Source of the DNA: Gallionellales bacterium GWA2_60_142
GTDB taxonomy: Bacteria; Pseudomonadota; Gammaproteobacteria; Burkholderiales; Gallionellaceae
DNA length: 45,609 nucleotides
NCBI GenBank assembly: GCA_001801085.1
Contig: MGWR01000022.1
Coordinates: 1-45,609 of the forward strand
Direction: 5' to 3'
The notes under the pieces are model-generated. The model was not told where the DNA came from. It made no database searches and saw only the letters and a list, made by a program, of their open reading frames with translations. The number at the start of each line of letters is the position of its first letter. Position 1 is the first letter of the stretch. Both the position numbers and the translations under genes were made by a program. Positions 1 to 7,007 of this stretch are shown here, piece after piece.

Positions 1-734
1 GCCAGTTCCTGCTCGATCTTGGCACAGAGCGCCACCACCGGAGCGCCCTCCTTCGCAGCATGTTCGCGCAGACGGTCAAGGTGCGGATTGTTCTCGAAGC
101 CGTCTTCCAGCACGTTGCCGACATACATCGCCGGCTTGATCGTCAGCAGGCACAGCGGCTTGATCAGTTGTGTGTCATCGTCGTTCAGGCCGAAGGTGCG
201 CGCGGGCTTGCCTTCGTTCAGGTGCGGCAGCAGCTTCTCCAGCACCGCAACCAGCTTCTGCGCATCCTTGTCGCCGGACTTGGCTTTCTTGCCGTCGCGC
301 TGGATCGTGCGCTCCACCACCGCCATGTCGGCCAGCGCCAGTTCGGTGAGGATGACTTCGATATCGGACAGCGGATCGACCTTGCCCGCCACATGCACCA
401 CGTTCTCGTCGTCGAAGCAGCGCACCACGTTGACGATGGCATCGGTCTCGCGAATGTTCGCGAGGAACTGGTTGCCCAGGCCTTCGCCCTTGGATGCGCC
501 CGCGACCAGACCGGCGATGTCGACGAATTCGACGATGGCGTACTGCATGCGCTGCGGCTTGACGATCTTCGCCAGCTCGTCCATGCGGGCGTCCGGCACT
601 TCGACGATGCCGACGTTAGGCTCGATGGTGCAGAAGGGATAATTCTCCGCAGCGATGCCCGCCTTGGTGAGCGCATTGAACAGCGTGGATTTACCCACGT
701 TGGGGAGACCGACGATACCGCATTTCAAACTCAT
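1..734 (-). CDS. ychF: Ribosome-associated ATPase/GTPase YchF (3' part beyond the window)
   Basis: Obg-family P-loop NTPase YchF, which binds ATP and ribosomes and is linked to translation and stress responses. The protein begins [17 protein letters not shown], giving the G1/Walker A loop at residues 9-17. The switch II DIAGLV motif follows near residue 70, in the strongly conserved stretch typical of YchF. Only about 244 codons lie in the window and the C-terminal TGS part is outside it. An AAGGA Shine-Dalgarno lies just upstream of the ATG at 734. The gene is divergent from the Rieske oxygenase gene. The N-terminal match is unambiguous. Confidence 0.95.
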   Translation of the reverse strand, partial: MSLKCGIVGLPNVGKSTLFNALTKAGIAAENYPFCTIEPNVGIVEVPDARMDELAKIVKPQRMQYAIVEFVDIAGLVAGASKGEGLGNQFLANIRETDAIVNVVRCFDDENVVHVAGKVDPLSDIEVILTELALADMAVVERTIQRDGKKAKSGDKDAQKLVAVLEKLLPHLNEGKPARTFGLNDDDTQLIKPLCLLTIKPAMYVGNVLEDGFENNPHLDRLREHAAKEGAPVVALCAKIEQEL

Positions 735-925
735 GACTATCCTTATATGTTGTGTTGCCGCTGCAAAAACGGCGCGAATTGTAACATCCGCCCGGCAAAT
801 TCACCCGAAGGAGCACCAGTCCGACCCTCCGGAAAGGGCGATTCGGGTTGCCCCGCAAAAACAATTCGGGGACAATCCCGGGTCTTTCTCGCGCTACATT
901 CAATATTTGCAAGGATGATGTGGGT

Positions 926-2026
926 ATGACCGCTATCGCCAAAATGACTCAACTCACCCCGGCTCAGGTGCAACCGCCGATGGGCTGGTATTTCGACCCC
1001 AAAGTGCTGGAAATCGAGCAGCGCGTGCTGTTCGAACAGGGCCCGAAGTACGTCGGCCACGAACTGATGGTGCCCAACTTGGGCGACTACCACGTGCTGG
1101 ACGGCGAGGCGCAGATGCTGGTGCGCAACCCGAACGGCGTCGAACTGCTGTCGAATATCTGCCGCCACCGCCAAGCCACGATGCTGCAAGGGCGCGGCAA
1201 CGCGCAGCACATCACCTGCCCGCTGCACCGCTGGACCTACGAGACCGACGGCAAGCTGCTCGGGGCTCCGCATTTCCCCGAGAATCCCTGTTTGCACCTG
1301 AACAAGACGCCGCTGCAGAACTGGAACGGCCTGCTGTTCGCGGGCCGCCGCGACATCGCGAAGGATCTCGCCAACATGGGCGTGATGAAGGATCTGAATT
1401 TCTCCGGCTACATGCTGGATCGCATCCAGGTGGACGAATACGCCTTCAACTGGAAGACCTTCATCGAGGTGTATCTGGAGGACTACCACGTCGTGCCGTT
1501 CCACCCCGGCCTCGGCAACTTCGTCGATTGCGACCAGTTGCAATGGCAGTTCGGCGAACAGTACAGCGTGCAGACCGTGGGCATCAGCAACGCGCTGCGC
1601 AAGGTCGGCAGCGATGTTTACGGCAAGTGGCAGGAGCAAGTGCTGCGCTACTACGGCGACAAACTGCCGAAGTACGGCGCGATCTGGCTGACCTATTACC
1701 CGAACATCACGGTCGAGTGGTATCCGGGCACGCTGGTCATCAGCACGCTGATCCCGCGCGGGCCAGAGGCCTGCACCAACGTGGTCGAGTTCTACTACCT
1801 CGAAGAGATCGCGCTGTTCGAACGCGAATATGTCGAGGCCGAGCAGAAGGCCTACAACGAGACCGCCGTCGAGGACGACGTTATCTGCGTGCGCATGCAT
1901 CAGGGCCGCAAGGCGCTGTATCAGCAGGGCGTCGAGGAACACGGCCCGTACCAGTCGCCGACCGAAGACGGCATGCTGCACTTCCACGAGTATCTGCGGC
2001 GCAACCTCGCCCCGCATCTGAAGTAA
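926..2026 (+). CDS. Rieske non-heme iron oxygenase, alpha-subunit type
   Basis: Ring-hydroxylating/choline-monooxygenase-like oxygenase of 366 aa. The Rieske [2Fe-2S] ligands are visible as C79-x-H81 and C98-xx-H101. The mononuclear iron site is visible in the segment LEDYHVVPFH, with H188 and H193 as the histidines and E185 as the bridging carboxylate. The later EDDVICVRMHQG segment probably supplies the third iron ligand. An upstream in-frame ATG at 848 exists, but the ATG at 926 has an AAGGA site about 10 nt before it and gives a normal N-terminus. No reductase, ferredoxin or beta subunit lies beside it, so it must use an unlinked electron donor. The substrate cannot be read from sequence. 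The next gene, a DMT permease, starts 22 nt downstream. Confidence 0.85.
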   Translation: MTAIAKMTQLTPAQVQPPMGWYFDPKVLEIEQRVLFEQGPKYVGHELMVPNLGDYHVLDGEAQMLVRNPNGVELLSNICRHRQATMLQGRGNAQHITCPLHRWTYETDGKLLGAPHFPENPCLHLNKTPLQNWNGLLFAGRRDIAKDLANMGVMKDLNFSGYMLDRIQVDEYAFNWKTFIEVYLEDYHVVPFHPGLGNFVDCDQLQWQFGEQYSVQTVGISNALRKVGSDVYGKWQEQVLRYYGDKLPKYGAIWLTYYPNITVEWYPGTLVISTLIPRGPEACTNVVEFYYLEEIALFEREYVEAEQKAYNETAVEDDVICVRMHQGRKALYQQGVEEHGPYQSPTEDGMLHFHEYLRRNLAPHLK

Positions 2027-2048
2027 GCCCCCCCTGAAGCAATCTCGC

Positions 2049-2891
2049 ATGGGTTCCCTATGGATGCTGCTGGCGGGCGTGCTGTTCGCCTGCATGGGCG
2101 TGTTCGTCAAGCTGGGCGCCGCGCATTTCTCCCATGTCGAACTGGTGTTCTACCGCTCGTTCTTCGGCCTGCTGCTGGTGTATGCGATCCTGCGCCGCCA
2201 GCAGGTGAGCATCGCGACCAGACACTGGCGACCGCACCTGTGGCGCGGCATCTCCGGCACGGTCGCGCTGGCGCTGTTCTTCTACTGCATCACCGAGTTG
2301 CCGCTCGCGACCGCAGTGACGCTGAACTACACCGCGCCGCTGTTCCTGACGATACTGACGATGCTGGTGTTCAAGGACAAGTTTCATCTGCCGCTGACCA
2401 TCGCAATCGCGCTCGGCTTCTGCGGCGTGGTTCTGTTGCTGCATCCGACGCTGGAGCGCGACCAGCTGACTACCGGCCTGCTCGGACTGATCTCCGGCTT
2501 CCTCGCCGGCGTCGCCTACCTGAATGTGAAGCAGCTCGGCATGATGGGCGAACCGGCGACGCGCGTGGTGTTCTACTTCAGCCTGGTCGCCTCGCTCTGC
2601 AGCGGCGCATGGATGCTGTTTTTCGGCGAGGTGCATGCGATCACGCCACGCGGCTTTGCGATCCTGCTCGGGCTGGGCGCCACGGCGACGCTCGCGCAAC
2701 TCGCGATGACGCGCGCCTACCGCGTCGGCAAGACGCTGGTGGTCGGCAGCATGGCCTACAGCACCATCATTTTCGCCAGCCTGTTCGGCATGCTGCTATG
2801 GGACGAGGTGCTGACCGCCAGCAGCTGGCTAGGCATGGCGTTCATCGTCGCCAGCGGTGTGCTAAGCTTGCGCCTGTCACCCAAGCATTAA
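2049..2891 (+). CDS. EamA/DMT-superfamily permease
   Basis: Inner-membrane transporter of 280 aa with about ten hydrophobic helices in two homologous halves, as expected for the drug/metabolite transporter (EamA) fold. It begins directly with helix 1 (MGSLWMLLAGVLFACMG). The substrate is unknown. It follows the Rieske oxygenase gene by 22 nt and precedes the SpoIIAA-like gene by 24 nt, so the three probably form one transcription unit. That would fit export or import of the oxygenase substrate or product, but this is inference from position only. No strong Shine-Dalgarno is visible before the ATG. Confidence 0.85.
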   Translation: MGSLWMLLAGVLFACMGVFVKLGAAHFSHVELVFYRSFFGLLLVYAILRRQQVSIATRHWRPHLWRGISGTVALALFFYCITELPLATAVTLNYTAPLFLTILTMLVFKDKFHLPLTIAIALGFCGVVLLLHPTLERDQLTTGLLGLISGFLAGVAYLNVKQLGMMGEPATRVVFYFSLVASLCSGAWMLFFGEVHAITPRGFAILLGLGATATLAQLAMTRAYRVGKTLVVGSMAYSTIIFASLFGMLLWDEVLTASSWLGMAFIVASGVLSLRLSPKH

Positions 2892-2915
2892 CCAAGTATC
2901 AATCGGAAGAACAAC

Positions 2916-3263
2916 ATGATCACCATCGAACAGACCGACAACCTCGTCAACGCCGCCGTCATCGGCGAATTTACCCTCGCCGACTTCAAGACATTCGAAG
3001 AACAATCCCTGTACAAACTGAAATCGCCCGGCGCGCTGAACCTGCTGTTCGACCTGCGCGGCATGGTCGACTACACCGTCGACGTCGCCTGGGAGGAGAT
3101 CAAGTTCTTCAGCCGCGAACACAACCACGACTTCAGCAAGATCGCCGTCGTCACCAGCGACCAGTGGCTCACCTGGCAGGCTTGGGTGTCGCGTTTGTTC
3201 GTCGATGCCGATATCCAAGTCTTTGCCGACTACGACGAAGCGCAGGCTTGGGCTAAAGGGTAA
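2916..3263 (+). CDS. SpoIIAA-like (STAS/SEC14-fold) protein
   Basis: A 115-aa soluble protein of the SpoIIAA-like family (alpha/beta STAS-type fold). Family features seen are the early strand-rich start MITIEQTDNLV, the LLFDLRGM segment near residue 45, and the C-terminal VFADYDEAQAWA helix. The biochemical role of the family is not established. A GGAAGA site precedes the ATG. It is the last gene of the presumed Rieske-permease unit and is followed directly by a strong bidirectional hairpin. Confidence 0.8.
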   Translation: MITIEQTDNLVNAAVIGEFTLADFKTFEEQSLYKLKSPGALNLLFDLRGMVDYTVDVAWEEIKFFSREHNHDFSKIAVVTSDQWLTWQAWVSRLFVDADIQVFADYDEAQAWAKG

Positions 3264-3284
3264 CTCCCAAAGTCACCGGCAATA

Positions 3285-3324
3285 AAAAACTCCGTCATTC
3301 CCGCACAGGAATGACGGAGTTTTT
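3285..3324. terminator. Bidirectional intrinsic terminator
   Basis: A perfect 17-bp inverted repeat (arms 3285-3301 and 3308-3324) encloses a 6-nt loop. It begins with A5 and ends with T5, so it can terminate transcription from both sides. It sits between the convergent SpoIIAA-like gene (+) and pfp (-). Confidence 0.9.
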
Positions 3325-3382
3325 CCGTTCTGAGTGATTAGAACATCCGTGTGCCGACCGGCATTTCACCGGTTGGCACCAT

Positions 3383-4576
3383 TTACAAACGTCCCATCTT
3401 CGGCAGCTCGCCCACCAGCGGCGCGACGTAATCCAGCCACGCCTGCGTGACGTCGTTGCCCGCCGCATTGATGTATTCGTCCTTCATCTCGGTCGCCTCG
3501 CGCGCCACCGAGGACAGCGGCGTAATGAAGCATTCGCTGGAATAAGGCTTGCTGCTCAGGCGGCGAATCGCGACCGAGCCGGGCTGTCCGGTACCGGTCG
3601 CATGGTTCACCGCATAGTCGCCCACCGCGCGCGCCTCTTGCGCATCGATCTCGGAGACGATAGTCGGGAAGGAGCGCTGCAAATAGCCAAACGTATCGGC
3701 GCGCACGCGCACCTTCTGCCCGGCGAACGCCTCCTTCACCAGCGCCGCGAGCGTATCGCCCAACGCACCCGAACCGGACAGTTGGACATTGCCGTGCGAA
3801 TCTTTTTCGCCGCTGGTCGAGATCGGGTTGCCGTCCTTGTCGGAAATGCCCTCCGATGCGGCGATCACGCAGCGACCATATTTTGCCACCGCGTCGCGTA
3901 CGTCCTGTTTGAATTGCTCGACATCGAACACGCGCTCCGGCAGATAGATCAGATGCGGGCCGTCGCCCTCGGCCTGACGCGCCAACGCGGACGCCGCGGT
4001 CAGGAATCCGGCGCTGCGCCCCATCACCACGTTGACCTTGATGCCCTGCAGCGCGCGGTTGTCGCGGTCGTCGCCCATGAAGGCGAGTGCGACGAAACGC
4101 GCCGCCGAAGCGTAGCCGGGACAGTGGTCAGTGACCTTCAGGTCGTTATCAATGGTCTTGGGGATATGCACGGTACAGAAATCGTAGTTCGCCTCTTTCG
4201 CCATCTCGGCAATGATGTGGGCGGTCTCGGCGGAGTCGTTGCCACCAATGTAGAAGAAGTAGCGCACGTCATTCTTGCGGAACACTTCGAACACCTTTTC
4301 GCATTCGGCCTTACCGGGCTTGAGTCGCACCGAACCCAACGCCGCAGCCGGGGTCGTGGCGACCAGTTCGAGCTGATCGACGCTCTGCGTGGTCAGATCG
4401 ATGAAGTCTTCCTTCATGATGCCGGCGATGCCGTGGCGTGCGCCGAGGATACCGGTGATATTCGCCTGCTTGCGCGCCGCCAGCACCGCGCCGACCAGCG
4501 ACTGGTTGATGACCGCGGTGGGGCCGCCGGATTGCCCGATGACCATCTTGCCGACCAGTTTGTTCTGCGTAGCCAT
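3383..4576 (-). CDS. pfp: Pyrophosphate-dependent 6-phosphofructokinase
   Basis: Phosphofructokinase of 397 aa that interconverts fructose 6-phosphate and fructose 1,6-bisphosphate in the cytosol. The phosphoryl-donor loop reads GGNDS (residues 111-115). ATP enzymes have GGDGS, and Asp at the fourth position is the known signature of pyrophosphate users. The catalytic segment PKTIDND (139-145) carries the Lys that favours PPi. The sugar-phosphate segment VMGRSAGF (about 184-191) is intact. AAGGAGAC precedes the ATG. It is divergent from inorganic pyrophosphatase, a genuine functional neighbour because both enzymes control PPi. PPi use is inferred from these residues. Confidence 0.93.
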   Translation of the reverse strand: MATQNKLVGKMVIGQSGGPTAVINQSLVGAVLAARKQANITGILGARHGIAGIMKEDFIDLTTQSVDQLELVATTPAAALGSVRLKPGKAECEKVFEVFRKNDVRYFFYIGGNDSAETAHIIAEMAKEANYDFCTVHIPKTIDNDLKVTDHCPGYASAARFVALAFMGDDRDNRALQGIKVNVVMGRSAGFLTAASALARQAEGDGPHLIYLPERVFDVEQFKQDVRDAVAKYGRCVIAASEGISDKDGNPISTSGEKDSHGNVQLSGSGALGDTLAALVKEAFAGQKVRVRADTFGYLQRSFPTIVSEIDAQEARAVGDYAVNHATGTGQPGSVAIRRLSSKPYSSECFITPLSSVAREATEMKDEYINAAGNDVTQAWLDYVAPLVGELPKMGRL

Positions 4577-4606
4577 AGCGCCGTCTCCTTGTAGTGGGGT
4601 CGGAGC

Positions 4607-4656
4607 ATTCTAATCCTCTATGCCGCTTAGCGGCATCTTCCTGCATCGTTTATAAT
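4607..4656. promoter_or_regulatory. Divergent pfp/ppa promoters sharing a palindrome
   Basis: A perfect TGCCGC-TTA-GCGGCA palindrome occupies 4621-4635. On the plus strand a TATAAT at 4651-4656 lies 17 nt from a hexamer at 4628-4633. On the minus strand a TAGAAT at 4612-4607 lies 17 nt from a hexamer at 4635-4630. Both presumed -35 positions therefore fall inside the palindrome and neither matches TTGACA, which suggests a shared operator or activator site. The -10 boxes are good matches; the regulator is unknown. Confidence 0.5.
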
Positions 4657-4693
4657 TGCAGATTCTTAATTCCATCCATCCTGAGGAAGTCGC

Positions 4694-5233
4694 ATGAGTC
4701 TGTTAAACGTCCGTCCCGGCAACAAGCTGCCGCAAGAATGCAACGTCATCGTTGAGATCCCGAAGCACGCCGACCCGGTCAAATACGAGGTCGACAAGGA
4801 CGCCGGCGTGCTGGTGGTGGATCGCTTCATCGGCTCGCTGATGCGCTATCCGGCCAACTACGGCTTCATTCCCGAGACCATCGCCGACGACGGCGATCCG
4901 GTGGACGTGCTGGTCGTCACGCCGTTCCCCATCGTGCACGGCGCGATCATCCCCTGCCGCCCGGTCGGCGTGCTGCAGATGTCCGACGAAGGCGGCGACG
5001 ACGCCAAGATCATCGCGGTGCCCACCGACAAGCTGACCCCTCTGTACCGCAATGTGCAGACCTACAAGGATCTGCCGGAGATCACGCTGGAGCAGATCAA
5101 GCACTTCTTCGAGCTGTACAAGGCGCTGGAGCCGGGCAAGTGGGTCAAGATCAGGGGCTGGGAAGGCGTAGAAGCCGCCCATACCGAAATCATGAACGGC
5201 ATTGCCGCCTACAAGGCCGCAAACAACAAGTAA
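4694..5233 (+). CDS. ppa: Inorganic pyrophosphatase
   Basis: Family I soluble pyrophosphatase, 179 aa, close to the usual bacterial length of about 175. It hydrolyses PPi to two phosphates, pulling biosynthetic reactions forward. The signature DDGDPVDVLV (metal-binding aspartates) lies around residues 65-74. The substrate-contact stretch EIPKHADPVKYEVDK is near residue 20, and YPANYGFIP follows. TGAGGAAG precedes the ATG. It is divergent from pfp, and folD follows 18 nt downstream. Confidence 0.96.
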   Translation: MSLLNVRPGNKLPQECNVIVEIPKHADPVKYEVDKDAGVLVVDRFIGSLMRYPANYGFIPETIADDGDPVDVLVVTPFPIVHGAIIPCRPVGVLQMSDEGGDDAKIIAVPTDKLTPLYRNVQTYKDLPEITLEQIKHFFELYKALEPGKWVKIRGWEGVEAAHTEIMNGIAAYKAANNK

Positions 5234-5251
5234 TCCGCACAGGAGACGAAT

Positions 5252-6106
5252 ATGACCGCACGCATCATCGACGGCAAGGCAATCGCGCAGGAAGTTCGCG
5301 CCGAATGGAAGGTGCGCGCCGACGCACTGAAGGCGCGCGGCATCACGCCGGGGCTGGCGGTCATCATCGTCGGCGAAGACCCAGCCTCCAAGGTCTACGT
5401 CGCCAACAAGGTGAAGGCCTGCGCCGAACTCGGTCTGCACTCCGAGCACATCGCGCTGCCTGCCGACACCTCCGAGGCGACCCTGCTGGCGAAGATCGCC
5501 GAGCTGAACGCCGATCCGAAGATACACGGCCTGCTGGTGCAGCTGCCGGTGCCCAAGCATATCGACAGCGACAAGGTGCTGAACGCCATCAGCCCGGACA
5601 AGGACGTGGACGGCTTTCACCCGATGAACGTCGGCGCGCTGGTCACCGGCAACATGCGCTTCGCGCCCTGTACGCCTTACGGCTCGCTGATCCTGCTGCA
5701 AAAAAGCGGCGTGACTATCGAGGGCCAGCATGCGGTGGTGGTCGGCCGCAGCAACATCGTCGGCAAGCCGATGGCGCTGCTGCTGTTGCAGCACAACGCC
5801 ACCGTGACGATCTGCACCTCCAAGACGGTCGACCTCGCGAAGTACACCCGCGATGCCGACATCCTGGTCGTCGCGACCGGCAGGCCCAAGATGATCACCG
5901 GCGACATGATCAAGCCGGGCGCTGCGGTAATCGACGTCGGCATCAACCGCATGGCGGACGGCAAGCTGTGCGGCGACGTGGACTTCGATTCGGCCAAGGA
6001 AGTGGCCGGCTGCATCACCCCGGTGCCGGGCGGCGTCGGTCCGATGACCATCACGATGCTGGTGGCGAACACCGTTCAGGCGGCCGAACGCGCGGCCGGG
6101 AAATAA
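5252..6106 (+). CDS. folD: Methylenetetrahydrofolate dehydrogenase/cyclohydrolase FolD
   Basis: Bifunctional 284-aa enzyme that oxidises 5,10-methylene-THF to methenyl-THF with NADP and hydrolyses that to 10-formyl-THF. The catalytic Y49-x3-K53 pair is in SKVYVANK. The dinucleotide-binding motif [13 protein letters not shown] lies near residue 165, and the family signature PGGVGPMT is near residue 260. AGGAGA precedes the ATG. It is probably co-transcribed with ppa and ends at a clear terminator. Confidence 0.97.
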   Translation: MTARIIDGKAIAQEVRAEWKVRADALKARGITPGLAVIIVGEDPASKVYVANKVKACAELGLHSEHIALPADTSEATLLAKIAELNADPKIHGLLVQLPVPKHIDSDKVLNAISPDKDVDGFHPMNVGALVTGNMRFAPCTPYGSLILLQKSGVTIEGQHAVVVGRSNIVGKPMALLLLQHNATVTICTSKTVDLAKYTRDADILVVATGRPKMITGDMIKPGAAVIDVGINRMADGKLCGDVDFDSAKEVAGCITPVPGGVGPMTITMLVANTVQAAERAAGK

Positions 6107-6159
6107 TCGCCACCCGCACAAACGAATGGAGCGACCTGTGGTCGCCCTTCGTCTTCACT

Positions 6160-6186
6160 AACCCCGCAGTTGCGGGGTTTTTTCAT
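6160..6186 (+). terminator. Intrinsic terminator of ppa-folD
   Basis: A 9-bp perfect stem (6160-6168 with 6171-6179) of the AACCCCGCA type is followed by a T-run, 54 nt after the folD stop codon. Confidence 0.88.
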
Positions 6187-6206
6187 CCCGTTAAAAAAAT
6201 TTCAAC

Positions 6207-6352
6207 TTTTTCGGAACTATTCCGAAAACGGCCACTCTATGTTTGCATTGGCGCAAGCCAAAACACGTTTCTCCTCCCTGAGCGTGTAGTCTTGATTCCA
6301 CAAAATGGTCAAGATGTTTCGCCCCCACTCTGCGGACTGGGGGCATTTTTTT
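6207..6352 (+). ncRNA. Candidate orphan small RNA
   Basis: This stretch lies between the folD terminator and a second plus-strand terminator with no plus-strand gene after it, so that terminator needs another transcript to end. The region has a perfect 9-bp inverted repeat with a 3-nt loop (6208-6216/6220-6228), a TTGGC-GCAA-GCCAA hairpin with a GNRA tetraloop near 6248-6261, a CTTGA..TCAAG hairpin with inner CCA/TGG near 6292-6314, and the terminal hairpin. No known RNA family is recognised and no strong promoter is seen. An alternative is that the second hairpin is merely a back-up terminator. Confidence 0.35.
6321..6352 (+). terminator. Second plus-strand intrinsic terminator
   Basis: GCCCCCA (6321-6327) pairs with TGGGGGC (6338-6344), followed by a seven-T run. 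The orientation is plus, opposite to the adjacent gloA gene. Confidence 0.8.
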
Positions 6353-6376
6353 GCCCACTCTTTTTTCAATCTCCGG

Positions 6377-6757
6377 TCAGGAGCCGATCAACTCGATCTT
6401 GTAGCCGTCCGGGTCGGCCACGAAGGCGATGACGGTCGTCCCGCCCTTCATCGGCCCGGCCTCGCGCACCACCACACCACCGCGCCGCCTGATCTCGTCG
6501 CAGGCGGCATAGACATCGTCGACCTCGATCGCGACATGGCCGAAGCCGGATCCCAAGTCGTAGCTCTCGACGCCCCAGTTGTGGGTCAGTTCGATCACCG
6601 CCTGACTACTCTCGTCGCCGTAGCCGACGAAGGCCAAGGTGAATTTGCCCTCCGGGTAATCCTTGCGGCGCAGCAGCTTCATGCCCAGCACGCCGGTATA
6701 GAAATCGAGGGAACGATCCAGATCGCCGACCCGGATCATCGTGTGAAGTATGCGCAT
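6377..6757 (-). CDS. gloA: Lactoylglutathione lyase (glyoxalase I)
   Basis: Glyoxalase I of 126 aa, which converts the methylglyoxal-glutathione hemithioacetal into S-lactoylglutathione. All four metal ligands expected for the Ni-type short bacterial enzyme are present: H5 (RILHTMIRV), E56 (AVIELTHN), H74 (GFGHVAIEV) and E122 (DGYKIELI). A GGAG site precedes the ATG. It follows the small secreted-protein gene by 20 nt on the same strand and may share its transcript. Confidence 0.95.
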   Translation of the reverse strand: MRILHTMIRVGDLDRSLDFYTGVLGMKLLRRKDYPEGKFTLAFVGYGDESSQAVIELTHNWGVESYDLGSGFGHVAIEVDDVYAACDEIRRRGGVVVREAGPMKGGTTVIAFVADPDGYKIELIGS

Positions 6758-6777
6758 AGTTTATTTCTCCGTATATC

Positions 6778-7002
6778 TCATCGGCACACTTTGTTGCCGA
6801 AGGGATCAATGCCGCAACGAACGCGTCTGTCGTCGTCCTTGACGCTCCCCACAGAAGAGACCGCCGAGGCGGCCGGTGCAACGGTCAGCACGCCATTGCC
6901 ATCCATGCAGACGGTGTTGCCGAAGTCGTCCGTGCCGCAGCGCACCGCCTCGGCTGATGCCTGTGTCGCCAGCACAACAAGAAGCAGGACGGAGTTACGC
7001 AT
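6778..7002 (-). CDS. Small secreted protein with a duplicated CG-x-D-x-FGN-x-VC motif
   Basis: Unrecognised 74-aa protein. Residues 1-18 form a signal peptide (MRNSVLLLVVLATQASA). The mature part contains two copies of one motif, RCGTDDFGNTVC near the start and RCGIDPFGNKVC at the very C-terminus, joined by an Ala/Ser/Val linker. Each copy has a Cys pair that could form a disulfide in the periplasm. The start lies 5 nt after the stop of the upstream GGDEF/EAL gene, suggesting co-transcription, and gloA follows 20 nt downstream. The Shine-Dalgarno is weak. Function unknown. Confidence 0.7.
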   Translation of the reverse strand: MRNSVLLLVVLATQASAEAVRCGTDDFGNTVCMDGNGVLTVAPAASAVSSVGSVKDDDRRVRCGIDPFGNKVCR

Positions 7003-7007
7003 GACCG

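Noticed and set aside
844..880. Bulged GC-rich stem (CGGG-TTG-CCCCG with CGGGG-ACAA-TCCCG) upstream of the Rieske gene
   Set aside because: Imperfect, no T-run and no partner structure; too little to call a regulator.
743..2110. A 455-codon minus-strand frame opposite the Rieske oxygenase
   Set aside because: Shadow of the oxygenase gene, with no domain and no ribosome site.
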